This document shows, in pieces, positions 52,571 through 62,974 of a stretch of DNA of 64,000 bases. The translations under genes and the position numbers were made by a program. Source of the stretch: Apis mellifera (taxonomy: Eukaryota; Arthropoda; Insecta; Hymenoptera; Apidae). The stretch's first letter is position 1, and the number at the start of each line of letters is the position of its first letter. The stretch covers positions 9,431,535 to 9,495,534 of the forward strand of contig NC_037638.1 in assembly GCF_003254395.2 (NCBI RefSeq). The letters are read 5' to 3'. A model generated the notes under the pieces. That model had not been told where the DNA came from. It worked only from the letters and a program-made list of their open reading frames with translations, and searched no databases.

Positions 52571-52762
52571 CTATCCTACTAAGTCCTGTATGCACTTGTC
52601 GCAATATAAATTCGATAGCGCGAGTCCCTTTACGTCTTGGGTAATACCAGAAAAGTTTCCACCTCTTTTCGCTTGACTTAATGGCCCGTGAGGCTGTCTT
52701 AATTCAGTTGGATATTCAAATCGGGTGGTTCCACTAGTCGGGCGGGAAGAGTTAGGTTGCAT
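52571..52762 (-). CDS. Possible small ORF, 63 codons
   Basis: An ATG frame on the minus strand in a GC-richer patch, preceded by TTAAA. The predicted peptide is hydrophilic, starts MQPNSSRPTSGTTRFEY, and has one C-x-x-C (YCDKC) near its end. No family is recognised, no splice sites clearly bound it, and there is no signal peptide. Chance remains the likeliest explanation. Confidence 0.13.
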   Translation of the reverse strand: MQPNSSRPTSGTTRFEYPTELRQPHGPLSQAKRGGNFSGITQDVKGLALSNLYCDKCIQDLVG

Positions 52763-55340
52763 TTTAAGCTGACTGGACCGAATTACGGCCCTGCTCGATT
52801 CTTGGAATTTCTCCTTCTTATTTCGTCCATTTCTTTCCCCCCCCTTCCCTTTTTCTTCTCTTCCTTTTCTCTTTGTTCTCCATCTTTCAGAATCGTTTTA
52901 TCTGATCGGCCGCCCCCGGCTATTCATCTTCGAGCAACCGTGCTGCTGCTCGTCCGGGGATAAAATTGGAATTATGCTAAAATAAAACTCCCTTTGGACC
53001 CTTTGGAAAGGTGATTAGTAACTAACCGATAAAGCGTCACCTGTTTGATCGATGGCTCGACAACGGGAGAGATATCGAATTTAACGGGTATCAATTTTTC
53101 TTGTCGTATGTGAACGAATGCCTGTTTATCGATTCGTGTATTTGGAATTCTATGGGAATTCTCTCGTGTCGAGGGTGTGTTGATTTTAAATAAATAAATT
53201 TAGTTGTTTCGAAATGAATGAATGAAAATTATACGAATTTTATTTGAAAGAATATTTTATTGGAAGATTTAATTATCGGAAATTTAAAATTATTTAAGTA
53301 TGTTTTGATATATATAGGAGATGTATGAGAAAATGTTAAAATTTTAATTGGCAAGATTTAAGTTATATATTGTAAAAATATTGTAATTATTTTCTTTTGT
53401 TAAATAATCGACTTGATGAAGCTTGTGGATGGTCTGGCAATTAGATATTTCAGACATCGACTGCTCTAGTTACCAAAATTTCACTAACAATTATGATTGA
53501 GGATACTATAACTTGATGTTCCTAGGCTAACTGACAAGCTTTGCTCTATATTCCCAAGCTAGCATTCCTTTGCATAATTAATTTGTATGATTGCTTTGAT
53601 ATACAACGATAATTTCATCACTGTTGTCATCAAATTTATGTTTACACTCTCAAATGAATTCTATTACAAGATCTATAATTCTATTTATTTATAATTTATT
53701 ATAAATATATATATATTGATTTCTGGGAATTCTTTTAATTTAATTTTTATAAATTTTTAACGTCCTTTTTATCATATTGCTGATCAAACAGAATGATTAT
53801 ATAAAAATCGAAGAAAGAAATTGAATATTTTAAAATTTATATTTGTTAAAAAAATGCAATGCAATAATAAATTTTTACTTTCTTGTTTATATTTTCTATC
53901 TTGACTCTTTCAATTGTAACAATGGACAAAGTATAAAATATTTATAAAGATTTCTGTCATTTTGATTTCCAAATTTTTCGTAGAAAAGTATCAATTTCTT
54001 CGTAACCAAAAGAAGTTATGACTATTCACCAAATTACTTCCATAATATACAAGACTCTGATAAAAATTTTCGAAACGAGGAGACGATATTACTTTCATAA
54101 TATAAATGATAGAATGATAGAACGAATCTCGATATAAATTTTCTAAAACAAGATGTTCACGTCTTTGGAATTGTTCATTTTTCATTATTATATTTCCCTG
54201 TACAATATATCTTTACGTTGTTTGATAATATTTCTCGAGCAATTTAGATATAAAAAGGAGCGTGAATGTTGTTGAACGCTCGCGTGCTGATACGATATTA
54301 AATCTTCGAAGAAAAACTCTTTTTCGAGCATGCATGCTCTATTATAGATCCTGTCATGATGCACGCGTTTGAAATGATGCGTGAAAAGAGTCATCGATCA
54401 TCCTCTAAAAGTCATGGTTGATCGGTAAAGTTAAGCCGCGAATAAATATCTTTTCGATCAATGAAGGAGAAAATTTAATTTGAAAAAAGAAAATAAGTTA
54501 TGAGAATTATATGGATAAAATTTATAAAATATATTATTCCAAACATTTTTTGATAATCAAAGCTTATTTTTGAATCGTTCTCCGATTTTTCATCTTTGAA
54601 AAATTTAATTCTTTAAATTGCACTAAAAGTTTTCTCAATTTTGCGAATAAATAAAAAAGAAATCATGAAATCAAAACTTGCAAATAGATGGAACGAATTT
54701 ATAATAAGAAAAGAACTCCTGAAACAAGCTAATTAAGTAATCTACGTTCAAATACTTTTCCCCTCTCATCTATAAATATATATATTTATAATAATTTTTA
54801 AACTTGAAGAAAAAAACTTTAAAACATATCATGAGATGATTATTTAACAAATCAAACTAGAATCAAAATTTTTAAACGTCCAAAAAGAATCAAAAAGAAT
54901 TTTTGGGACCAATGATTATAAATACCACAACTTCTAAATCTAGGAACAAATTTTTAAGACAGATTCTCGTCCAACGCTGAAATAATTCTCTAATACACAA
55001 CAAGAGAATAATTGATCGAAGAATGGATATACTCACAACAATTTTTAAGATTCATGCTCCCCCCTTGAAGAAAGGCATGACGAGGGCAACGATTTGGCAG
55101 CCTCGAAACGACCTCAGGCTCGAACTAAAAGGATGACCCAATATATGAAGAAACTATTCGTAGAGGAGGTTGCAACTTGGAGATGTGAGAAATGCGAGAG
55201 GACAGTGCGATGGAAACGTGGGATGAAGTACGGAGGAAGGAAGGAGAAGGTCGCTGAACGGATTGAACTGGAGGTCGTGAAAGGATGGCGGCTCCTATTA
55301 CCGAACTTTTAAAGTGTCTTCGAGCAATATTGTCTCCGCG

Positions 55341-55565
55341 ATGCAAGATGGAAACGCCGCCATCCCACTCTCTTCCTCCACGAGGGCAATGCTTTCGCTC
55401 GTGTTCACCGCCATCGGCATTGCATCCGCGTACACCGCGCTTGATCCTCTTCCTCCGGCCAATGTTTCACGCCTCTTTTGTCTTCTCGACGCTCGTTTCC
55501 CTGGCTACCCTATTTCCATGCCAAATGGATCGAATTATTTCGATCCCGTGGCCTGCTTTCAATAA
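55341..55565 (+). CDS. Possible small ORF, 74 codons, with hydrophobic segment
   Basis: ATG to TAA in a CpG-rich island. Residues about 16-33 (starting AMLSLVFTAIGIASAYT) form a hydrophobic stretch. Starting at the second Met, it would resemble a signal peptide followed by a roughly 40-residue tail containing two Cys. An overlapping plus frame (55285-55584) and a minus frame (55125-55346) argue that the island tolerates long frames by chance. No known secreted peptide family was recognised. Confidence 0.15.
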   Translation: MQDGNAAIPLSSSTRAMLSLVFTAIGIASAYTALDPLPPANVSRLFCLLDARFPGYPISMPNGSNYFDPVACFQ

Positions 55566-56213
55566 TATTGCGTGCGAAGTATAAAGGATTTTGAGGTTAG
55601 GTTTCATTGCTTTCTCGTCAATCCTTTCTTGCGATTGCCGAATTGGCTTCATAAATTTGATCAATGCTTCATAAATTTGCCCGGAATTAATATACACATA
55701 TTTGATAATCAATCATCTGCGACTTGAAGTTTCGTTTCAATTCAAAGTAGAAGATAAAATCTTCCATAATCTTTCAATATAAGTTTCACAAAATTCAAGT
55801 TAAAATACTAATTCTTAATCTTCTTGTTATACATCTAGTAATTTATTATAAAGAATAATTAATTCTTCGACCAATAAATAATTTGTAATTATTGTCTCAA
55901 TCATGAAGCAGCAATTCTCCCATGCGTTCCACGAAACAACCTAAAATTAAGGAAGATAAAATCAAAATAAAAATTAAAAATCTTGGTTAAATTAAATGAT
56001 CATCTTAAGAAACTTAACTCTCCACGATTTTCACTCGTTTTCACAGCAAACATCTTATGATTCAACCCGATCATCGAATTTAAAACCGTTTCAGAAGGTA
56101 GGACAGGGAAGGATGTTCGCAAAGTGGCAGTGAGTTATCGCTTCAGAGAAGCAGCCGTCGGCGAGGTTTTGTCCCATGAGAATCTGAGATGCGCACAACA
56201 CGTATCACGCGCT

Positions 56214-56232
56214 TGTGTGTGTGTGTGTGTGT
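56214..56232. repeat. (TG)n microsatellite
   Basis: About nine TG dinucleotides followed by a short TATACAC reverse motif. Confidence 0.9.
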
Positions 56233-57655
56233 ATACACGCGCTATGGATTCGTATGCGTAGGGGGAGGTAGACGAAATGGGGATCAAGATCCCCATCCCG
56301 AGCACGTACACGCATCCGCCTATGGTATTTGCTCGCTGTCCATTCTGCGGCTTGACATGTACATGCACTTCTGGATGCGACGAGGAAGAGAACTTGCTCC
56401 CAAAAAAACTGCTGGCAAACGCGGTCCCACGGACAACGCGAGAAAGCTTCTTCCGTAAATGCGATGAAAGATCAGATCAGACTTGCTTCCCCTTCTCCTC
56501 CTCCTTCTTCCTCCTCCTCTTCTTCTTCTATTTCCTTCTCTCGTCTTTTCTCGCGAAACTTCGATGCGAATTGTCGACGCTCGTTCCTTGAATTTTTGGT
56601 AATTTTCGGAATATAGAAAGTTGGGTGATAGGTGGACTACGTATGCGAAATTTAAATTTTTATGAACGTGGGGGAAGGAAAAGGGAAATGAAAATGTATC
56701 TCGCCTTTTGAATATGTACTTTGGTTTGGATATTTTTGCTTTTGCTTGCGTGTCGTGTGTCGAGTTTTAAGGTTTTTTTGTACGTTCAAGTTTTCAACTC
56801 GTAGTTGGGTGATAAGATAGGATTAAACGGGAGGGCGAATGTAATCAGAATTTTTTTAAGCATAAATTTGAGCAATGTTTTTTGGTTTTGGAATTACTAC
56901 TATAAAAATTATCTTTCATATATGTTAATTATTTTTTAATAAGATTTAAGATTTAAAGAAAATTTAGAGAATGTATTTTTATCTATGATTAATTTAAACG
57001 AATAATGTTACGACAATTGTTCTCTGATCTTACTGATCTTGTCATTACAAGTGGAAAATTATAGTTCCACTAGCCTTTAATTTCAAGGATAATATATTAA
57101 TCATTGATAAAAAGTTAATAACAAAAATCTGATTACATTCGGTAGTGGAATGATTGCCTGTTTAATTTTACCTAAACCATTTTATTTTTCCAATTCAACA
57201 TTGAATATAATACTTTCTTTAATGATAAATAAATTTTTTGCAAACCATATAATTTTAAAAAGTCATATCTATTAATCTACCATTCTTAAAATATTTCTAA
57301 ATAATTTTCGAAATTACGAATTTTCATTTTCAAGACACAGCGAGATAATGTGGTTTGTACATGTATATAGAATATGACAAGGAAATTAGGCTTACGGGAG
57401 ATGAGCACTATTCCGTCTATTAGGATTACCTACTGTACGTATTATGTCATGGGTTTATGATACGTTAATCAGTATTGACGATCAAGAGGGTTAGAATCAC
57501 AAGAGGGTAACAGAGACAACGAGAATTATTAGGTTCAGACGATTTTCAAACCGCAACTGGTTTCAATCGCAAGTTGAATGGTTCATGAAATTGTAAGTTC
57601 CAAATATTCTTCCGGATAATGTGAATATCTATATTGAAAGCTTCGCCTTTAAGGT

Positions 57656-57764
57656 TCAAACAGACTCTCCTCCAGTATTCAGGCCACGAATCCATTCTAT
57701 GTTCGATTGCAGCCTTGGAAATGTATTGTACGATATAATGCCGTGGTTGAATGTTTTGGAAGAC
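57656..57764 (-). CDS. Candidate nested minus-strand gene, terminal exon
   Basis: The acceptor on the minus strand is strong (CAATTCACTTTACAG). In the frame continued from the upstream exons (phase 2) it encodes 35 residues after the split codon, beginning SSKTFNHGIISYNTFPRLQ, and stops with TGA at 57658-57656. A second frame (phase 0 entry at GTC, 57764) stays open much longer, 72 codons to a TGA at 57548-57546. It has a plausible composition with several Trp, His and Tyr (for example DSWPEYWRRVCLNLKGEAF). The second frame cannot be reached from the first ATG, because the preceding 306-base exon has a stop in it. No family is recognised for either frame. Confidence 0.28.
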
Positions 57765-58333
57765 CTGTAAAGTGAATTGAGAAACTAAATAAATTTCAGT
57801 GATTTCATTTAAACATAGTACTATTATTTTATTACAATTTTCTGTTGACAAAAGTTTGATTCATTGTACGATCCCGGAATGAAATTTATATTACATTTGA
57901 GATTTAACATTAAACAAATAGTCAATATGAAACAGAGGATTGTTTGAGATACGGGGGCTACACGCACGGACGGGGTTTCCACGAGGCATCCCAGAAATAA
58001 CGATACGTTCAAGTTTGCAAACTCATCGTGATAAAATTATTACGTATTTTATTAGTAAATATAACTATGATGGTTTTCAAAGTTGAGAAACATTTAATAT
58101 TCTTTTTGAAAATGGTGTTCTACAATAATTTTTAAAGCTATTATATTATTTCTGATGTCATTATTATATCGTTAAATTATCCTTTTATTTTTAAAAACAA
58201 AAAACAGAATTTTTTCACTAATTTCTTTTCTTGAAAGAAATCATAAGAAATTCTAAAAACTAAAAAAAAATAGGAAAAGTTACGACAACTCTAACAATTT
58301 TCATATTACATTTTTAGAAGTTTTCAAACTTAC
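57765..58333 (-). other. Candidate intron 3 of the nested minus-strand gene
   Basis: A 569-base AT-rich intron reading from a perfect GTAAGT donor to a T-rich TTTACAG acceptor on the minus strand. No other feature was found. Confidence 0.35.
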
Positions 58334-58450
58334 CTTACGATACGTGTTTTTTTCCCCGAGAAAAATAAGATTCGAAAAGTTCTTGGCAATAATCCCAAGT
58401 CCTCCAGTAGACACCCTATCGAACCAATTATGAAACTGGATCCTCCACTG
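58334..58450 (-). CDS. Candidate nested minus-strand gene, exon 3
   Basis: This 117-base segment (39 codons, a multiple of three) lies between acceptor TTTCATACTTTCCAG and a perfect donor GTAAGT on the minus strand. In the frame entered in phase 2 it reads SGGSSFIIGSIGCLLEDLGL and onward to a basic end (SGKKTRIV), leaving in phase 2. The phase-0 frame is also open throughout, starting QWRIQFHNWFDRVSTGG. A competing acceptor three bases downstream (CAG) exists. Function is unknown. Confidence 0.32.
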
Positions 58451-58632
58451 CTGGAAAGTATGAAATTGATCGAATTCTTACAAGGTGTCGTAAAGTTTTC
58501 CAACAAGGAGGGGGGGAGGGGAGGGTGCATTAACGTCGGGATTTAAACGATTGACAGACAATTTCCGGGCGGATAGCGACAATAAAAGAATCGTTAATCG
58601 ATATTCGAGGCTTGGTAGAAACGCGTGCTTAC
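58451..58632 (-). other. Candidate intron 2 of the nested minus-strand gene
   Basis: A 182-base intron from GTAAGC to the pyrimidine-containing acceptor TTTCCAG on the minus strand. It contains a C-rich run (G-rich on the plus strand near 58509-58525). The small size is typical of compact insect introns. Confidence 0.35.
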
Positions 58633-58938
58633 CCCGGCACGGATTTATATGGAGCATCTAGCTGAATTTCGGCCACTCGAAGTCGATCGAGAGATAACTC
58701 GAACCGTGATGGATTTACTGCGGCGTTGAAGAGCCAAACTTTTGGATTACACACGGCTTTGTGGGTTGCGCGAAGTTTATTTGTGTACCCTCCCCGCCAC
58801 CGTGTACTTCGAACAGAGAGAGATCCCCCGGCAGTTCGTTGAACGACAGACACTTCGAATATTCGCCGATATGAATTTTCCAGCTTTTCGAACTTGATTG
58901 ACGCGATATTCGTCCCATTCGTTTTTCGCTGGATTCGT
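58633..58938 (-). CDS. Candidate nested minus-strand gene, exon 2
   Basis: This 306-base segment (a multiple of three) runs from acceptor AATTTTTGCAG to donor GGG|GTAAGC on the minus strand. One frame, entered in phase 2, is open across the whole segment (101 codons plus split codons), starting RIQRKTNGTNIASIKFEKLE and ending IQLDAPYKSVP. The product is basic, without a signal peptide, transmembrane helix or known motif. A different frame contains an ATG ORF of 67 codons (58918-58715) that could be translated instead. The GC content is higher than that of its surroundings. This could be a protein exon or part of a long non-coding RNA. Confidence 0.33.
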
Positions 58939-61900
58939 CTGCAAAAATTTATATCGAATTAATACAAGAAATTAGGAAACATTATAAACGTTGTAAGTTG
59001 AAAACGAGAAAGAAATTTGTGTCAGAGAAAAAAATATAATGTGGAAAATAAAAATTACAAATGTAATGTTACGATAATTATTACGATTTATTAGATCGTA
59101 TAAATGCCACGACTCAAAAATTACGATTCTCGAGAGAAAAACAATTTTGAATAGTTTGAATAAGAAAAATAAAAAAAAAAAAAACAAAACTTCGAAACAC
59201 GCAAGATTTAACAATTTTTACGTAATAATATTTTCAAAACCGTAAGTTTTAAATCGTATCATTTTTACACCAAGCGAAAATGAATCTCATATTCGTTCTA
59301 TGAGGCGATTAAAATTAAAAATTATTAAAATTACCGTATACGTAGAATGAAATGTACAAGAATAATGGAATGATTCTTGGCCGTTAATCAGAGTAGTAAT
59401 ACAAAATACAAGAAAATCCTCCGTGATAAAATCCCAATTAATGTTTCAAGCATGGAGGATACTGTAAAATCAGATCCAACAATTCGACCATTAAACTCTG
59501 ACAATTCGTAGCCATTAAATTCGGGCGTTAATTTGAAAATCAACGTAACTTTCCATTATTAAGTGGCACACTTATCCGTCCTTTACAACGTGATATAACC
59601 TATTTTATACTCCTTTTATTGCCTCTTTTACGTTCGTTCCCCTCCCCAACAAGATACAAATTTTACCGTCTATTCGAATTTCATCAGCAACACGAGCTTA
59701 TTTTTCCCCGAACACGACCGTGCTCTTAATTGCTTTCGGACAATTTAAATTGTGCCTCGGGATGAGGAGGAAAGGGAGGAGGAGGGAATTTTTCCTCCCC
59801 GTCCCTTTTTCTGATCTCGCCACGGATAATGGAGTTTCACGTAAGAACGTTCTGTGAGCAGCAACGCTGATAAGGTGGCCGCTTTTAAACGTTTCGGACA
59901 ATAGCCTCGCGTGCGACTTCGGACATTTCAACATGGCGGCGGAGTGAAACGCTCTCTCTACGTAATTAAACCGTGATCCTTTGTCTCGATAGAACGATTA
60001 ATTTAACATGTCTGCCGCATTAAGGGAACACGGAGCTAGATAACGCGATAACCCGGTGAGAATTACGGCCGATTCTTTATTTTTAATTCGATAAATATCT
60101 TTAAAACTCGCGCCATCTTTCCCAAGATTTGATATCGATCGATTATGATTGAAATTCGTCAGATTCGTTTATTATATTTAATATGAATATATATAGAGGA
60201 AAATGGATGCTATTTTAATACAATCGCTCGTTCTTTCACTCTTGAGGAACGTAACCTGCAATTTCCTCCCTTAAGTTATGCAATTTGTATAAGCGACAGG
60301 CACGATCAGATAAATAAAATGAGATAATAATACGACAAATAGTGATAGATATCGCGATAAAAAAGGCAATTATAGAAAAAAAATAGTGTATAATTCAATT
60401 TTCAAATATGTTTATAAAATATTAATTTTTAATTATATTTAATACGTTTCAATACTGTATTTGCAACCCTTTCTTTTTTGTTTGTTAAATATAATACTCG
60501 CGAATTTTCTTAATCTAAAACTTGTTCTTTTATAATATAATATAAATCAATCATTCATCAAACGTTCAAGCAATGGTAGACGCTTGAAAAAGTAGTATAA
60601 GTCAGACATTTGTCAGTCAAGTAGTTCAAAACCTAGTTCCAATTCTCTCTAATTATAACACAATTTATTAATATATTTACTACTTCTACTTTCAATCTTA
60701 CAAATGTACACGTATAAAGGGAACTCAAATTCCAATTCAATATTCGAAAAATGTACTTCCCCTCTTCATCCCCCTTCTCATTCACATTCACCTCTTCAGA
60801 TTGATCCCTCGTAATCTTTCACCATCTAGAAATATGGGCAAAGAAAAACACCCGTATGTTAAAGGCACCCCTGGGATCTTGGCTATGTCCTTCTCTCTCT
60901 CTCCTGAAAAATTTTGAACGGAAAATAAGGGTTTCTGTTTTCCGAGCAGCGATTCGAGGGTCTCGGTTTACCCGATCGGGGTTACGCAATCCGTATTTAG
61001 ATGAAATCTCGAGATTTTGAGACGTTAAAGGGAGGTCGAGGAGGGGGGGAAAAAAGGGTGGCGCAAAGTTGCCGGCGTATTTTCCAATCCCTTATTGGCC
61101 GGGGCAATCTTGTCCCCGTGGTTATCGAGGATTTATCTGGCGGATGCTCGCGACCCATCGATTCCTTTTCCTTGCGGGGGTTAAATCGAGCATCCCTCGT
61201 GGCTGCTGTCAACCCACCCTTCTCCCAATCCTGTGACCTTTATTTTATCGCAAAGCATTTTTCTCCTGGCACCGTCACGCGCCCTTGATGGAAAACAGAT
61301 ATTACGAAATTTTTATTCCACGTTGTTTAATCGTCTCACGCCTTGAGGGCTTATCCAAGCTTCGATTTTATTGAAAATATTTTTAAAAATGGACGGGTAA
61401 TAGATGCTATAAAATATTTAAAAAAAAAATATCATCAATGTGTATAATATTCGGTGTGCGTAATTTAAAAACGCGTTTCAAAAATTTATAAGATATAATG
61501 AAATGAATTCAATAATGATAATTGATTCGAATGAGTAATTGAATTTTCGCTCGAGTTATTTCATTATTTTATCAATAGAAATTTATTTTGAGGGGAAATA
61601 AGGTTTCGAGCGAAAATTCAGGTTCAGGTATTCTTAAGAATTTCTTATTGGTCTGATTTATCTTCGTTTGAAATATTTTTCAGGGATAACGCGAATATTT
61701 CAAGTTACGGGAAAATTGAAGTATGGCTCGCAGCAATTTTATTCCTATTCAACGAGTAATCGCACTCGATCGAAATGTTCGAAGTAAAATTTATTTCAAT
61801 AATCGCGCGGAACGATTTCCATTAACTTTCGTGGCTTACAATTGATTTGAAAAATGCATTTTAAGTTTAGAACGGTGGTGTTTTATTAAAAATTGTTTCG

Positions 61901-62639
61901 AGTAAAATTATTCATTTAATAATCGTTAAAAATATCTAACAAAGTGTATAGAACTTATTACTGGTATTATAAATATATTCAATTGTTATGAAATAATATA
62001 TGCAATTGTCGCCCAATTATTTTTTTATTTATACATTTTTCAATTTTGAAACACTGAAATTAATAATAACGCGCAAATAAAATTGAATCAAATTTAAAAT
62101 TTTATTAATTTAATAAAAAATAAAATTGAAGCAACCATGTTAAACTTATAAAATATAACACTTAAATTTTAATAAAAAGAACTAATGATTGTTGTATTAC
62201 CTATTCAATCATAATCAAAAGGGTAATTATTTCATTTATTAACGATTATTAAATTAATCATTCAACCCTTGATTAGAACTTAATTATATCTATTAATAAT
62301 TAATTAATGATTTTTAATTATTTAATAATCAATAACCCTGATTGACGGCTTGATTTTACACTAATTACAATTATCAATCATTAATCATTTTATCGAAAAA
62401 TCTTAGCAACCATTTCCTAGATTTTTATATATTTCAATTTTCCAATAATAAATAATAACACATATTTTTTCACTGTTTGATTATCAAATAATTAACTCAC
62501 TCAACAATTATTCCATTGTATCATCAATTACATAAACATACAAGTCTTTATCATTCAAATTCGAAAAAATGAAATCCTCCCCTTCGATTCAAATAAACAA
62601 AATATCTTTGTATCCAAGCATCGATTGACCATCACTTAC
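58939..62639 (-). other. Candidate intron 1 of the nested minus-strand gene (also dpr intron 3)
   Basis: About 3.7 kb between a strong minus-strand donor (TTCT|GTAAGT at 62639) and the acceptor at 58939. It contains CpG-rich islands at 59560-60080 and 60900-61290 and otherwise AT-rich DNA. Additional exons of the nested transcript could lie here but none was found. Frames such as 59698-59934 and 60997-61288 overlap on both strands and are not supported. Confidence 0.35.
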
Positions 62640-62974
62640 AGAAGAACAAAATCACCGTCTTCCATTATATCGTACGTTACACAAACGCATCCAACACTTG
62701 GACAAAAATTCCTTTACCCTATTCTCGCCCCCATAAAAGAGGCGTCCGAGTCGAGAACACACCTGAGGGTGTCGCGGTCCCCATATCACGAATGAAAGTG
62801 GAACAGGTTGATATACTATCGCCTTCCACCGTGATACAGTCGACACACAGGAGTGGAGGAGTTACGAGCCTTTGGGGGTTGATAATTCCATCCGTCGGCG
62901 CACAATGCTCAGACGACGGGATACCGTGTTGGGTGAACGTGCTGGCCCGCAGGCCGCAACGCCCTTCGAGTAAC
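62640..62974 (-). CDS. Candidate nested minus-strand gene, first coding exon with start codon
   Basis: The minus-strand segment ends at a perfect donor, TTCT|GTAAGT. The ATG at 62665-62663 (context ATATAATGG) is the first methionine after an in-frame stop about 60 bases upstream. It encodes MEDGDFVL plus two bases, a phase-2 exit that matches the only fully open frame of the next exon. The upstream part would be 5' UTR. At 62975 there is an acceptor-like TCACTCATACAG, so a further 5' exon is possible. A separate 64-codon minus ORF in another frame (62846-62652, stopping at TGA) and an open plus-strand frame through 62642-62986 show that the region is permissive. Confidence 0.27.

Larger units (their letters stand above)
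52226..57545 (+). other. Intron 3 of the dpr-family gene, 52.2-57.5 kb
   Basis: AT-rich with CpG-rich islands near 52600-52960, 55080-55560 and 56130-56470. Two small ORFs in these islands are listed separately at low confidence. On the minus strand this is downstream of the candidate nested gene. TTTATT near 57181 would read as an AATAAA polyadenylation signal about 365 bases beyond the distal stop at 57546. Confidence 0.6.
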
